Under the pieces are notes generated by a model that was not told where the DNA came from, did no database searches, and saw only the letters and a program-made list of their open reading frames with translations. A program made the translations under genes and the position numbers. 64,000 bases of DNA from Sepioteuthis lessoniana (lineage: Eukaryota > Mollusca > Cephalopoda > Myopsida > Loliginidae): assembly GCA_963585895.1 (NCBI GenBank), contig CAUZXS010004380.1, positions 256,001 to 320,000 of the forward strand. The letters are read 5' to 3'. Below are positions 1 through 11,039 of this stretch, piece after piece; the first letter of the stretch is position 1; each line of letters opens with the position of its first letter.

Positions 1-660
1 ACGACGCAAGGACTCCTCCATCATATAATTGGGTATACATTATGAGTTTTCGATCGGAATTATTAAAATAATACAATTGTGTGCAAACTAAGGATTATAA
101 ACAAAGGAAGTGCAATTAAAACAAAATGCAGTAGAACAGTGAAAGTATGATTATTAGAATAAAACAGATAGAAATAAATCCAATTTCAGCATTAAATAAC
201 CCATTATGAGTTAATATACCGTTAAACGAATAAATCGGACCGAATACAGATATCTGAAATTTCAATAAGATATTTAGAAATGACTCCAATTTCGGTATTA
301 AATAACCCATTATGAGTTAATATACCGTTAAACGAATAAATCGGACCGAATACAGATATACGAAATTTCAATAAGATATTTAGAAATGACTCCAATTTCG
401 GTATTAAATAATCCATTATGAGTTGATATGCCGTTAAACTAGTGTTGGGTATCACCTACCTTTTCAGCATAATGAGCTGTTCCATCTGCCACAACAACTA
501 GTAAACCTAACCAATAACAAGTAATTGAGATTTCAGTCAAACATTAAGAAATTAATCAGATTTTGGCATTAAATAACCCATACGTAGTTGATATGCCATT
601 AAAACTAAAAAACCAAATGAAACCGAATCAGACCAATTAAAAAAAGTCCTGAAATATGAA
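1..660 (+). repeat. 106-bp tandem repeat built on a SINE tail
   Basis: The block containing 'attaaataacccattatgag' starts at about 191, 297 and 403, giving a period of 106 bp over roughly three copies, with a looser fourth near 565. Each unit carries the 'attaaataaccca' segment that also ends the B and C elements. Open frames here (minus strand, 116-455) arise only from the repeat. The first 110 bases look like worn C-type material. Confidence 0.75.
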
Positions 661-691
661 ATACAATGTAATGTTCGGCCTACTTTAATAT

Positions 692-935
692 GGGGGTGTC
701 CTCGTGGTGTAATGGTTAAAGCGATGGACTGCGGAATTGTAGTAAGCGAGTTCGAACTCCAATCGGGCCATTACGTTTACTTTCGGGCAAATACCATTGG
801 GAAAGGTATGAACCCCCTTATCCTCCCAGATATGGATTAAATAGTACAAATACTGTTATTCTAGGAGAATGACTTTGGCATTAAATAACCTACAAAGGTT
901 GATATGTCATTAAATAAAGAAAGCAAATCAAACCA
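692..935 (+). mobile_element. tRNA-derived SINE, family B
   Basis: The tRNA-like head has an A-box-like GTGGTGTAATGGTTAAAG near 703-720 and a B-box-like GAGTTCGAACTCC near 750. A tRNA-unrelated body follows, then the hairpin-forming tail (ggcattaaataacc to ttgatatgtcatt) and an A-rich end. It is one of the better preserved B copies. Pol III transcription is inferred from the boxes. Confidence 0.8.
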
Positions 936-1066
936 CTTTAATATTTGAAAGAACAACATATTTGAAAACATAATAAAATGACTTGAATTATAAGATAGAA
1001 ATTTTATAAAATATCAGAATGTACAAGGTTCAACAAAATGATCTAATACATTTATAATTTTGGTTG

Positions 1067-1170
1067 AGGGGTCATAGTAATGAATGGGTTAAAGCGTTGG
1101 ACTACGACGTCAGAGTAAGCGAGTTCGAACTTGTGTCGAGCTATTGTGTTCATTTTGAGGATGTAACGTT
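1067..1170 (+). mobile_element. SINE family B, tRNA head only
   Basis: A degraded B head: GGTTAAAGCG near 1088 and GCGAGTTCGAACTTG near 1120. It fades after the head. No tail is visible. Confidence 0.55.
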
Positions 1171-1277
1171 ACAATATCATCTTGAATATTAAAATTCAAA
1201 AATAAAATGTAGGCTAATGTTGTTCAGATACGAAGCTGTTATATTCGGACCCATCATTTCATAGCAGTAAACACAAA

Positions 1278-1314
<37 letters not shown>

Positions 1315-1727
1315 TTGAAAGGGTTTTCAATATATCTCCTTTGCAGCTACCCCACCGCCCTGTCTTTTCCGCCCTCCGATCAAAAAACAACTTCTCTTTT
1401 TAGATTACAGAACTCAACTGCCTTAATTTTCAGATTATCTAATTTTTATAAATTCTCAATTCTAATTACTGCATCATAATCTCTAGAACAATCACATGTG
1501 CCTCAAACACTGCTTTCCCTTTGCCGGTCGACAAGTCTTGATTTGTTTATCATCCTTATCCTATCTTCCCCAACGTTATTTTGTCATGAAGTCTTAAACC
1601 TGGTTTCCACCTGTGCATGCATTTGAGCTTTGCGAGGATCTACACTTACATTTAAAGTCCTTAGCTAACTTACAATTTTACAAAATAAATAAAATAACTA
1701 ATATCTAATCACACCAGACATTGAGTG
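1171..1727. other. No gene seen; (GA)n at 1281-1310
   Basis: Apart from a 30-bp GA microsatellite I see no similarity to the repeat families of this window and no credible coding frame. Confidence 0.6.
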
Positions 1728-2187
1728 TGTGCCAATCCCAGGTCGAGTCATACCAAAAATAGTACTGGATGCCTTCTTGCTTAACGATATTTACCTAACC
1801 CCTCCGCTGGACAAACAACGAAAAACTGGCAGATATATAAAAATATAATTTATATTTCTATTCTTCGACGGCGACGTCTGTTTGAAGTAGGAATACCCAT
1901 ATCCGCTCGGGCAGGATATGACACAAGGTCAATTTTTCAAGCGGTGTTTAACAGGTTTGAATTCAGAGTTTTCCTTCTCTTAGACTAGTTGCCTCACCAA
2001 GGCTGAAGAACCTAGTCTGCCCTACTATTTACCCATAGTTTAACACTCGGCATTATAAAGTAAGGATCAAGGATAAAGAGTGTCAATCCTAGGAAAAGAG
2101 TAGCGTCCTCCCCTAGACCTTGGTGTAGTAGCTATTGAAAAGAGAGCCTTCATGTCACCGTCGACTACGGTCGCCAACTTTACTTTT
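1728..2187 (+). mobile_element. SINE family E split by a family A fragment
   Basis: The E head side (aatcccaggtcgagtcatacc, ending in cttgcttaac) lies at 1735-1785. Family A sequence on the minus strand occupies about 1786-2040. The E body resumes at 2041 with tttaacactcggcatt and runs to ggtcgccaactttact. TTAAC occurs at both junctions and could be a target-site duplication. The inserted A copy lacks its tRNA head and has its own small insertion near 1815-1890. Confidence 0.65.
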
Positions 2188-2307
2188 ATTTAATCACTTT
2201 AAGGAATTATACTCTTCAGAATGGTATCCATCCCTTTATCTCTACAGTAATAAGGTTAAATGGTACCAATACTGTTTTTCAACTAGGATGATTTGGTATT
2301 AAATAAC

Positions 2308-2856
2308 CGTTATATACCGTATCTTTGAATATTAATGGGTATGTCCAATACCTCATAAATACATTATACACTAGTGTGAGAGGGGTTATATGCTGACTAA
2401 GTCGGCTATTACTCGGTCAAGGCTGCCTGACGTGGGTACCGGGGAAGCCCAGCATTCACGTCACGTGACCGACCTTTCTCAAACCTCAGGATTCCGTCCC
2501 CACAAGCTCTAACCCTCTTTGGCGAGGCTAGGTTTATAACCCTGTCTCTGAGGCGCCCCTTTTTAGGGGAATGGCGACGAATCCCGAAGCATTTTTGGAG
2601 CCGTTGGGTGTGTCCGGTCTACAGCCCTGTGCCAGGGCCCACCTTAAGAAAGGCTTTGTGCCATACTTGTTCGGTTTGTGGGACGTACAACCAATACCAA
2701 TATGCTGATTAAGTAGCCACCACGAGTGGTGGTTCACCTTCTTCACGCTGCTTGTGAGTATTGTATTTTGTTAATGTAATAAAGATTTCTGTTTTGTTTC
2801 TCAAACCTCCGTTTTGATTATTTCTCATTCAGTAACCTTTTTGTTAGGTTACAGCA
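2308..2856 (+). mobile_element. Solo LTR-like repeat, family LTR2, inside a SINE B/C tail
   Basis: Flanked by 5-bp direct repeats ATAAC (2303-2307 and 2857-2861). The host sequence is a B/C tail (ttggtattaaataac before, ataacccacgcagg after). The element ends GGTTACAGCA and has a polyadenylation-like AATAAAG near 2780. A longer copy lies at 13030-13961. The 5-bp duplication and the CA end suggest a Ty3/Gypsy- or BEL-like LTR. No internal retroelement genes are attached. It is a fossil solo LTR. Confidence 0.6.
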
Positions 2857-2908
2857 ATAACCCACGCAGGTTCATTGGCTAGTCGTGGTAGAGATAAATC
2901 TTTCAGTT

Positions 2909-2911
2909 GCT

Positions 2912-2940
<29 letters not shown>
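2909..2940 (+). repeat. (CAG)n trinucleotide repeat
   Basis: About ten GCA/CAG units beside the host tail of the solo LTR. No long open frame carries a glutamine tract through it. Confidence 0.9.
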
Positions 2941-2943
<3 letters not shown>

Positions 2944-3103
2944 AGCCGCTATGTCATCTCACTTACCCTGAGGGTGAAAAACTGTGAACTTCATCCTTGT
3001 TGAAGAAAAGTATTGGTACAATTAAAGCTATAGCTGGAGAGATAAGGGGTTGGACTTCAGGTGTATTGAAGTTCTGAGAAAATCTTTCCAATGGATCAAC
3101 CAT

Positions 3104-3368
3104 ATTTACCCAACCCCTCCGCTCGGGGAAGAAATGACACAAGGTCAATTTTTATGCGGAGTTTAACAGGTTTGAATTCAGAGTTTTCCTTCTCCTAGAC
3201 TAGTTGCCTCACTATGGCTGAAGAACCTAGTCTGCCCTACCTATTGGATTCATACCTTTCCCAAGGGTATTAGGGCTATGTGAAATGCAATCAGTCTCGT
3301 CCAGGATTTGAACTCGTGTCGCCGTGCTCATTTCCTACGACGATAACCATTACACCACGGGCACACCC
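3104..3368 (-). mobile_element. SINE family A, near complete
   Basis: Read on the minus strand: a tRNA-like head with TGGTGTAATGGTTATCGTC and GAGTTCAAATCCTGG, then the body, then the family A tail block (tgacacaaggtcaattttta in the plus text at 3125-3150) ending in ccctccgctcggg. The strong A/B boxes support a tRNA-derived SINE. Confidence 0.8.
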
Positions 3369-4234
3369 TTTCCAAGGGATCAACATCTCACTTCATAGTT
3401 ACATCCTTTGACCGGTTCACTCACCAGATCTATCCCTTCAGGACTTCTTCCTCTGCGGACACGTAAAAGCTCAAATATAGACAACTCAAAAGATTCTATT
3501 CTTCATGGAATCACTGCAATATCAAAGGTTTTGACAAGGCGAGCACTTTAATAGTTCAAGGTGCAGGTTCGTGGAAGTATCGCTGGTGAAGACAAGAATT
3601 TGAATGATATAATCTTTAAAAGAAAAGGACGACAGTTAGAAAACAAAATGCCAAATATTCTCTCTCATAAAAAACCCCAACAAACTTTGAATAGGATCTA
3701 TGTTGTCTATGTTTACGTTCCAAACTGGAGAGATAAATTTGTCGGACCCTATATAACCATTCACTTATCAGTTGAATGATAATCGTTTTTCTATCTGTGG
3801 ACATGAATATAAATGTATATGAGGTTTAGACGTCCATACGCAATTCGATTTATTCTCGTTCTCTCCAAAAATACACTCAGACGAATTCCTCTTGAGATAT
3901 TCCTGTTCTAAAGCGATTTAACAATCTTATAAAGTAATTTTTTGTGGTAAAAGTTTTACAACATTTTTTTTTCAAAGGGTACGAAGCGTGATTTATTAGC
4001 CCTTAAGCTGTCTCGCTAGAGATTCTGATGGTAAAATGAATTTTTTGATCTATCTCCCAGCTATGGGTTAAAGAGTATCACTCCAATTCTTTTACAAACC
4101 TGAGAGATCATTCTGCCAGACCTTGTTCAAGGCACGCCAGGTATTTGAGAACATACCTTTAGCGAGCCATAAAGGTAAGTCGACTTTTATCCAGAAACGC
4201 TGTCACCACCACCTGATTTTTATCATATCCCCTG
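3369..4234. other. No gene seen
   Basis: Unique-looking AT-rich sequence. Short open frames (60-75 codons at 3561-3804 and 4123-4347) show no recognisable motif, and the second merges into the C element tail. Confidence 0.5.
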
Positions 4235-4901
4235 TTTGGTTTGGTTTGGTTGTTTGGGTTTTATGGCATATCAACATTTGTAGGTTATTTAATGCCAAAT
4301 CGATTTTTATGCAAATAATCAGTTCTATTTCAAACAATTCAGTTTAGCATGAATACACACTTTAACTGTCAAAAACATTTCTATTTGAAACTATTCAGTT
4401 TATTCAAACTGTTCTAATTTAGCTAGTTCAGTTTAGTATAAGCACATATTTTGTTTACACGCAGTTAAATGTCAAAACAGTTTTATATATAACAACCCAG
4501 TTTAGTGTTAGTATAGTTTCAATGTCAAAAACAGTTCTATTTCAACCAATTCGGTTTAGCATAAAAACACAGTTTAAATATAATTACTGTTCAATTGTCA
4601 AAAACATTTCTATTTCAAGATATTCAGTTTAGTCAAACAGATCTAATTCAAACAATTCAGTTTAGCATGAGTATGCAGTTTAGATCTATATTAACCCATA
4701 GACAGGACTCTATCAGGTGCTACCAGTTGACCTGGGAGCAATGGAAATGAAGGGATATTCCGCATTCCCCAAAGCTCCAGGATCACTGGAGCCTCACCAT
4801 CAGATCGTTTAGTGTCATATCCAGGACACTCATTGAGGGGAGCCTTACCCTCTGCAGAGTTGCAGTTGGTGTATTCTACAGCCCCATCTAACTGGGCAAT
4901 C
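4235..4901 (-). mobile_element. Long C element (hairpin tail, tandem units, D block)
   Basis: In plus text it opens with the reversed tail (ttatggcatatcaac to ggttatttaatgcc). Roughly 50-bp units based on 'cagttctatttcaaacaatt' and 'cagtttagcataagtac' follow, then the D block (tatcaggtgctacca, gtggacctgggagc near-matches, ccaaagctccagg, ggacactcattg, ctctgcagag) and it ends gactgggcaa-like. There is no coding capacity. It shares its 3' tail with SINE B, so the same mobilising machinery is inferred. Confidence 0.7.
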
Positions 4902-5349
4902 CACTGTTTGGTTTTCGTTTACTGTTATTACAACCAGCTGCAGTTAAAATCTCAATTTCTCACCAGACATGAATGAGTACTTCCATTCATAACTAACGTT
5001 TGTGGATTTTTATCTATATGCTCTTGGAAAAAGGAACAACACAGAAATGTGTTCTAACGAATGATTATTTTTAAATAGAAATACTTATATGAAACCATAT
5101 AATTGCGTATAAATTACCAGGATTAGATTGGAGTAATTGAATCCATTTAGTGGAATTCAAATTATTTGTATTTGATCGAAATACTTGAAACAGTACTGTC
5201 TGCAAACAAAGGATTATAATCCAATTCAGGTATTTGACGATTTTTGAAAATTATGATCGGATACAAATCAAGGACCACAAATGATAAAATAATGAATTTT
5301 CTATTTACTGAAAGATAAATGGATATTATTTAAGATTTGGAAATATTTT

Positions 5350-5660
5350 GTTTTAGACATGAACCGAAAATATCAAGAGGAGACCCAGAGTACATGCTCC
5401 AGATGTCCGCCGTTCAGCTAAATAGAGCGTGCAAAGTTGTTTATAACATGTGCTCATTTCTCCTTGGTAATTTCCCAAATCTTCTCTGTGACTTCTGCCT
5501 TCAATGCAGCAACAGTGTATGGGTTGCCGTGTAAGATTTTGACCTTGAGCAACCCCCACTGAGGAAAAAATCGGAGAGTTTTAGGCCAGACGAGTGAGGT
5601 GACCATTCTACTACAGTTTTCCGGTTGATGAGACGCTCTCTAAACTTTTCACTGAACCAT
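5350..5660 (-). pseudogene. Degraded Tc1/mariner-type transposase C-terminal fragment
   Basis: Minus-strand translation in mixed frames gives a worn WSPHSSGLKLSDFFLS (compare the usual WPPRSPDLxPxDFFLWG), then VYHGNPYTVAALKAEV, EKIWEITKEKWAHVINNFA and NGGHLEHVL. The order and spacing match the end of a DDE transposase of the Tc/mariner superfamily. Stops and a frame change break it, and no terminal repeats were found. This rests on recognising the motif set by eye. Confidence 0.55.
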
Positions 5661-5682
5661 TTCATGGTAACATTAACAAGGA

Positions 5683-5860
5683 GAGAAGGTAGAGTAGAGT
5701 GTTCGCCAATGGCCTGGGAGACAGGGGCTCAATCCCAGGTTGAGTCATACCAAAGACTCAAAAAAGGTACTTGATGCCACCTTGCTTAACACTCAGTATT
5801 ATAAGGTAGGGAATAAGAGTAAAGTAGAGCAATACCCTGAACTTGAAAAAAAGGGCAATG
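5683..5860 (+). mobile_element. SINE family E, 3'-shortened
   Basis: Head GAGTAGAGTGTTCGCCAATGG-like with B box GCTCAATCCCAGG, then ggtacttgatgccaccttgc and the cattataagg region. It stops near 5860 before the usual 3' block. Confidence 0.7.
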
Positions 5861-6171
5861 GAACATTGAAAAAATAGTTATGATTAATATCAAACGTTTA
5901 AAAATTAATTAATTAATTTATGAAAGGTCAACATTAAATAAACCACAAGGAGTCGATATGTTACTAAATAATTAAACCGTATCAAACCAAATCAATGAAC
6001 GAGTATTTTCTCATTTAACTTCATATTGACTCGCAATCAAACAGTGACGCCTGGCTTAACGCATGGCTCTCAACATTTGTCGGTAACCAAGGAGACGAAG
6101 AAGGTTCGCATTTTCGAGTATTTCCAACAGCAATAATTTGCAAGCACTTATACGATTTCACAAAGGTACTA

Positions 6172-6455
6172 TTTACCCAACCCCTCCGCTCGGGCAGGAT
6201 ATGACACAAGGTCAATTTTTAAGCGGAGTTTAACAGGTTTGAATTCAGAGTTTTCCTTCTCCTAGACTAGTTGCCTCACCAAGGCTGAAGAACCTAGTCC
6301 GTCCTACTATTTACCCATAGCTGGAGGGAGAATAAGAGGGTTCATACCTTTCCCAGGGGTATTTGCCCAAAAGTGAACGTAATAGCGCGACTGGAGTACG
6401 AACTCGCGTACTACGATTCCGCAGTGCATCGCTTTAACCATTACACCACGAGGTA
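6172..6455 (-). mobile_element. Chimeric SINE: B head joined to A tail
   Basis: On the minus strand the head is family B (TGGTGTAATGGTTAAAGCG, cgagttcgtactcc, cgctattacgttcac). The 3' half is the complete family A tail (tgacacaaggtcaattttta, cccctccgctcgggc). The junction is the shared middle that reads acccatagctggagggagaa in plus text. A and B therefore share a modular centre and recombine or template-switch there. Confidence 0.75.
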
Positions 6456-6470
6456 ACAATAATAATCTCA

Positions 6471-7085
6471 CCCAGTCAGGTGGGGTGGTAGAATACACCG
6501 ACTGCACCTCTGCAGAGGGGTAAGACCCCCCCAATGAGTGTCCTGGATATGACACTAAACAATCTGATAGTGAGGTGTCAGTAATGCTTGAGCTTTGGGG
6601 AATACAGAGTACCCTTTCATTGCGAACGTTCCCAGGTCCACTCTGGCCTGAAGTAGAAGCACCTAATAGGGTCATATCAATAAGTCAAATAGGACTAAAA
6701 TGCATAATTATGCTAAACTGAACTGTTTGAAATAGAACTGTTTTGACATTTAGATTGCGTTCTTATGCTAAACTGAATTGCTTGAAATAGAACTGTTTTC
6801 GACATTGAAACTGTTATTATGCAAAACTGAATTGTTAGAAATAGAACATTTTTGACATTTAACTGCGTGTAAACAAAAACTATACTTATACGAAATTGAA
6901 TTGTTTGAATTAGAACTGTTTGACTAAACCGAATAGCTTGAAATAGAAAAGTTTTTCACAATTAAACTGTGTAGTTATGCTAAAATAAATTATATGAGAT
7001 AAAACTGTATATTTGTATAAAAATGGATTTGGCTTTAAATAACTCACAAAGGTTGATACGACGTTAATCCCAAACAAGCTATAAA
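6471..7085 (+). mobile_element. Long C element
   Basis: Plus-oriented: D block (agaatacaccgactgcacc, ctctgcagaggggtaag, gaacgttcccaggtccac), then about six worn 45-50-bp units (aactgaattg, gaaatagaactgtttt), then the hairpin tail (ggctttaaataactcac, aaaggttgatacg) and a short A-rich end. An open frame on the minus strand across the D block (about 120 codons) has no known motif and is not conserved in other copies. Confidence 0.7.
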
Positions 7086-7089
7086 AATC

Positions 7090-7800
7090 CTTTTTAAATA
7101 ATGGTAATAATCCTCAGTAAACCATTATAGTGTATCACTTCTTGATATAAATGTTTTATACTGTTTTATGGTATTGGTTATTTCTTTCTAATAAACAGCT
7201 TCATTAGATTCATTGATGTTTAACAAGTATTTCAAACAAAGACATTTGTGTTTCCGTGAGCCAATTTTAATTTACTATCCACCTGTTTTTTGTTTTCGTT
7301 CTTTTAAAATAATTTACAAGGACTAATTCATTATGACTTTTAGGTTACAACAAGAGTCTGACCAAACAGGCAACATACAACTTTACAGATTGATTAAAAG
7401 TTTATATGAATTGATAAGCAGCGCTGGTGCCCAGTGGTATGTTTACATGTAAAACACAACGAGGTCACAAAACCAGATTCCATTGCCATTATGAGTCAAA
7501 GTCACGCACTTCCGTTGATTTGAGACTAAAAAATACACTGATGTAATATGAATCGTGTGCATGAGAAAAAGGGAATGTCTATGTGTGTGCGTGTGTGTGT
7601 GCGTGTGTTTCGAGGTTTTACTCGTGACCATCACAGGAAAAGCTGTCAGGAAGTAGGAGAAGTCAAAACCACATAGAAACACAAGTACCGGTAAAAACAA
7701 ATATAATAAAATACTAGAAAGCATATATTACAGAAGAATCGTAGTTTTTACATTCTTTACATATTCAAGTGTATACATTTAATCCCGTTTTTATGTATAT
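7090..7800. other. No gene seen; short (TG)n near 7580-7605
   Basis: Unique-looking sequence. A minus-strand frame at 7443-7724 includes a histidine-threonine run produced by the TG microsatellite. Confidence 0.5.
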
Positions 7801-7804
7801 ATGT

Positions 7805-8090
7805 ATATTCACCCAACTCCTCCACACAAGCAAGATGTGACACAAGGTCAATTTTAAAGAGGGATTACAGAATTTTCCTTCTCGCATTCCGGCTTATCAA
7901 ACTTGAGTGAAAAGATAGTCTGACTTAATACTTATCCACAGTTGGAGGGAGAATTATTAAATTCTTATATTTTGAAAGGGTATTTGTGCTATGTGAAAGG
8001 AAAACAACATTGTGGAGGATTTAAACTCGTGTCGGTGTGTCCATTTTCTAAGACGGTAACTTGTATTACAAACGATGGATGATAGGGACA
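7805..8090 (-). mobile_element. SINE family A, old copy
   Basis: Recognisable from gacacaaggtcaattttaaa, the ggagggagaat centre and a worn tRNA head (atttaaactcgtgtcgg in plus text). It is more diverged than the copy at 3104. Confidence 0.65.
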
Positions 8091-8121
8091 AATGCTGGTT
8101 AACTTTATGATGATATATATA

Positions 8122-8350
8122 AGTTGGCGACCCAAAATCTCCCTTTTCAATAGCTACTACCCGGAGGTGTTGGGAAGGACGCTACTATTTTCCCTGGATT
8201 GCTCCACTTACCCTTAATCTGCACCTTATAATTCCGACTATTATGATAAGGATGCATCAAGTACTATTTTTTAAGTCATTGATATGACTCGAAATGGGTT
8301 CAATCCCAGGTCTTTCAGCTCATTTGCGAACACTAACCATTATGCCAACG
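8122..8350 (-). mobile_element. SINE family E, minus copy of a head-to-head pair
   Basis: In plus text it starts agttggcgaccc, then caatagctactac, ggattgctccac, and ends in the head region ttcaatcccaggtc. It lies directly against the plus-strand E copy that begins at 8353. Confidence 0.7.
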
Positions 8351-8352
8351 GG

Positions 8353-8571
8353 TTGCCATTGGCCTAATGAGTAGAGTGTTCTCAAATGGTCCGGGCGACC
8401 GGAGTTCAATCCCAGGTCGAGTCATGCCAAAGACTTAAAAAATGGTACTTCCTTCCGACTTGCTTAACACTCAGCATTATAAGGTAAGGATCAAGGGTAA
8501 AGTGGAGCAATCTTGGGAATGGAGTAGCGCCTTCTCCTACACCTTAGTGTTGTAGCACTTGAAAAGGGAGG

Positions 8572-8575
<4 letters not shown>
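8353..8575 (+). mobile_element. SINE family E, plus copy of a head-to-head pair
   Basis: Starts ccattggcctaatgagtag, with B box AGTTCAATCCCAGG and the full body to gaaaagggaggct. It ends in a (TA)n run (8575-8611) that may have grown from its tail. Confidence 0.75.
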
Positions 8576-8611
<36 letters not shown>

Positions 8612-8614
<3 letters not shown>

Positions 8615-9945
8615 TCATCTATATTTATATATCTATAAATAAATAAGGCGCAATATGATTGAAAAAGTGCATATTGTTGTTTTCGGATGGCGTAGGCATA
8701 CGGTCAACGATTCTTGGTAACTGTCAGTTTCTCGCCTATGTATTTATCAGACTAAGTAATTTTGTGCTATTGTTGATGTGTTTATACGTTTGTGACGGGG
8801 AAATTGAACTAAAATCCCTAAACGGGACTTTATTTTCGCACGTGTGAAGACGGGGCAGGTTGGCACTTGATCCCCTACAGTAATAAGTCCTGTTCAGAGT
8901 TCTTTTCTCAGGCAGATAAGAACTGGCATATTACGTGAGGGAATAATTTAGGGCCAGACTGGCCACCGCTGGCAAAGGGGTCCAAAATTTCACACTATCA
9001 CACACCCACCAGGCCACTAAACTTCTTTCCCTTAGACAATTGAAGAATACGGGCCTATAGGTCTTAGTTGTAATAATATTAATATTGCTACGGTCGGCAA
9101 CTCCGGTTTCCCGTGTGATACTTTAGGAATTAGTAGGACAGTTCTAAGCAAGATAATATAAGGCGAATAGAAGCTGAAAGGAAAGCATGGAATAATAACA
9201 TAGACCACATGGTAAAAATGAAAATACATAGGTTCTTTACTACGGTTATATACATATATATGTTCAAAATGTCAAAGATATATAATAGGATAGTCCATGA
9301 ATATAAATGTCTTTTCTTGGCTTTTATCCTTTTTCAAATTGAGAGAGAGTGGTAAACAAAATTTGGGTGTAAAGGAAAAATGTCCCAAAGTTACTTATCT
9401 TATTTTTTTGACGGGGTTCCACTGGAGAATTTCTCTTCTTTCACGGGCTAATAGGCTTTGTATTGTTTTTAATGCTGGCTTGAGAGACTCAGGTCTCTCA
9501 TGTCTCAGTCTTTTGTCTTTAGCCCGGAGTGAAATGGCTATCGTCCGTCTGCCACGGGACTTGTTCAAAAACTACTTTTTTTTTGTATTTACTTCCGTTG
9601 AGGGGAAGGGAACCCCACTTCCGTTTGGGGTCCCCCCCCGCCAATCATTTGGCTTCATTTTCTCTTTCCCCTTCCGATGTCCGGCGACCCAAGGTCACTT
9701 AAGTGCAAACATCTGTGTGACCCACATTCATTTCTAACGGTCACTTTTTGACTGCTAGATAATTTTAGTTCAACGGGGGGGAAAGTATCATTCCCACCTC
9801 CTCGTCTCCGTGAGCCATCACGTGACACGTTGCATGCAAAATGATGGATAGACTAGTCTAGTTTGTGCATCATTCCCGGTAGAGCTTTGTTATCTATGCG
9901 GTTATATTGTGTTACCATGGTGATTTGTTAATTTATAAACTTTAA
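8612..9945. other. No recognised gene; one 146-codon frame of unknown meaning
   Basis: A plus-strand frame at 9297-9737 is long for this window but has no motif that I know, no signal peptide and low-complexity stretches. I see no splice or promoter context. Around 9440-9720 the base composition is less AT-rich than its neighbours, so an unidentified repeat is possible. Confidence 0.35.
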
Positions 9946-10428
9946 TATGTTTAGTTTACGGATTTCTGGTTCTTACGTATATTTTCTGACATGTTTAGTT
10001 TACGGATTTCTGGTTCTTACGTATATTCTCTAATATGTTTAGTTTACGGATTTCTGGTTCTTACGTATATTCTCTAATATGTTTAGTTTACGGATTTCTG
10101 GTTTTTATCGTATATTCTCTAATATGTTTAGTTTACGGATTTCTGGTTCTTACGTATATTCTCTATGTTTAGTTTACGGATTTCTGGTGTTCACGTATAT
10201 TCTCTAATATGTTTAGTTTACGGATTTCTGGTTTTTACGTATATTCTCTAATATGTTTAGTTTACGGATTTCTGGTTCTTACGTATATTCTCTAATATGT
10301 TTAGTTTACGGGTTTCTGGTTTTTACGTATATTCTCTAATATGTTTAGTTTACGGGTTTCTGGTTTTTACGTATATTCTCTAATATGTTTAGTTTACGGG
10401 TTTCTGGTTTTTATCGCATATTCATCAC
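9946..10428 (+). repeat. 44-bp minisatellite, about 11 units
   Basis: The core gtttagtttacgg recurs at about 9948, 9991, 10037, 10081, 10127, 10168, 10210, 10254, 10298, 10342 and 10386. The rest of the unit is tttctggttcttacgtata and ttctctaatat. The later units share a g for a change (tttacggg), so they were duplicated most recently. There are no unique spacers. Confidence 0.95.
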
Positions 10429-10528
10429 AGTCATTCCTATTATCAATTTATTATCTCAGTTAACATTTGTCTATTTTCCTAGTTTTACAATCGATCATTT
10501 ATCCACTTGTCTAGTCCCAATCTCCAAA

Positions 10529-10533
<5 letters not shown>

Positions 10534-10562
<29 letters not shown>
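10534..10562. repeat. (TA)n microsatellite
   Basis: Uninterrupted TA run between the minisatellite and a decayed LINE tail. Confidence 0.9.
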
Positions 10563-10564
<2 letters not shown>

Positions 10565-10629
10565 TATACATGTGCAATATGCATGTATACTACATGAAGT
10601 ACTTGGATACGCTGAGTAAGATATATAAA

Positions 10630-10860
10630 CAGAAATTCCTCCTCTACCTCCTCCTCCTCCTCCTCCTCTACCTTCTCCTCATTAAGTCTTATCGACAGCA
10701 TTGATCGTTTTGACACTCTTAATATCCGTTCCTATCGTCCATCACTCTTCATAAATCCTCTAGATAGCACCCAATCCACGCAGAGCTTGTGAATGTAAGT
10801 TATTGCTGCTTCATACTTTTCCATTAGCATGTCTTGTTCGTCTTAATTATTCTAAAATCT
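10630..10860 (-). pseudogene. Decayed RTE-like LINE 3' end
   Basis: In plus text a CTC/CCT-rich run is followed by cctatcgtccatcactctt, taaatcctctagatagcacc, cacgcagagc and ttgttcgtct. The order parallels the better copy at 59868-60240. It is heavily diverged and assigned by this alignment only. Confidence 0.45.
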
Positions 10861-11039
10861 TCATTTTTAGCTATATAATCTCTTTACAAATGCTTACAAT
10901 TGTTAATTGCTATTAGTCTACACTTAGTAAAAATTATGGAATTAACACATTCAGGGAATGTTCACCTAAGTTTTGTTTTCATTTTTTAGCAGTATGTAAT
11001 TTAATTAAGGACTCTGGTTGATTAATTCTAACAGTTAGT

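Noticed and set aside
692-790. tRNA gene
   Set aside because: The A and B boxes are those of a SINE head; no closed cloverleaf with an acceptor stem could be drawn, and the body continues as the SINE.
2909-2940. Polyglutamine-coding CAG repeat
   Set aside because: No open frame of useful length runs through it; it lies beside a SINE tail and solo LTR.
6307-6675. 122-codon minus-strand frame over SINE B and a D block
   Set aside because: It crosses two separate repeats and is not kept open in other D-block copies.
9297-9737. 146-codon plus-strand frame as a possible gene
   Set aside because: No known motif, low-complexity stretches and no splice or promoter context. Kept only as an unexplained frame.
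9946-10428. Regular repeats that could suggest a CRISPR array
   Set aside because: Units are contiguous with no unique spacers and lie in animal DNA; the same holds for 13030-13390, 19511-20222 and 55318-55675.
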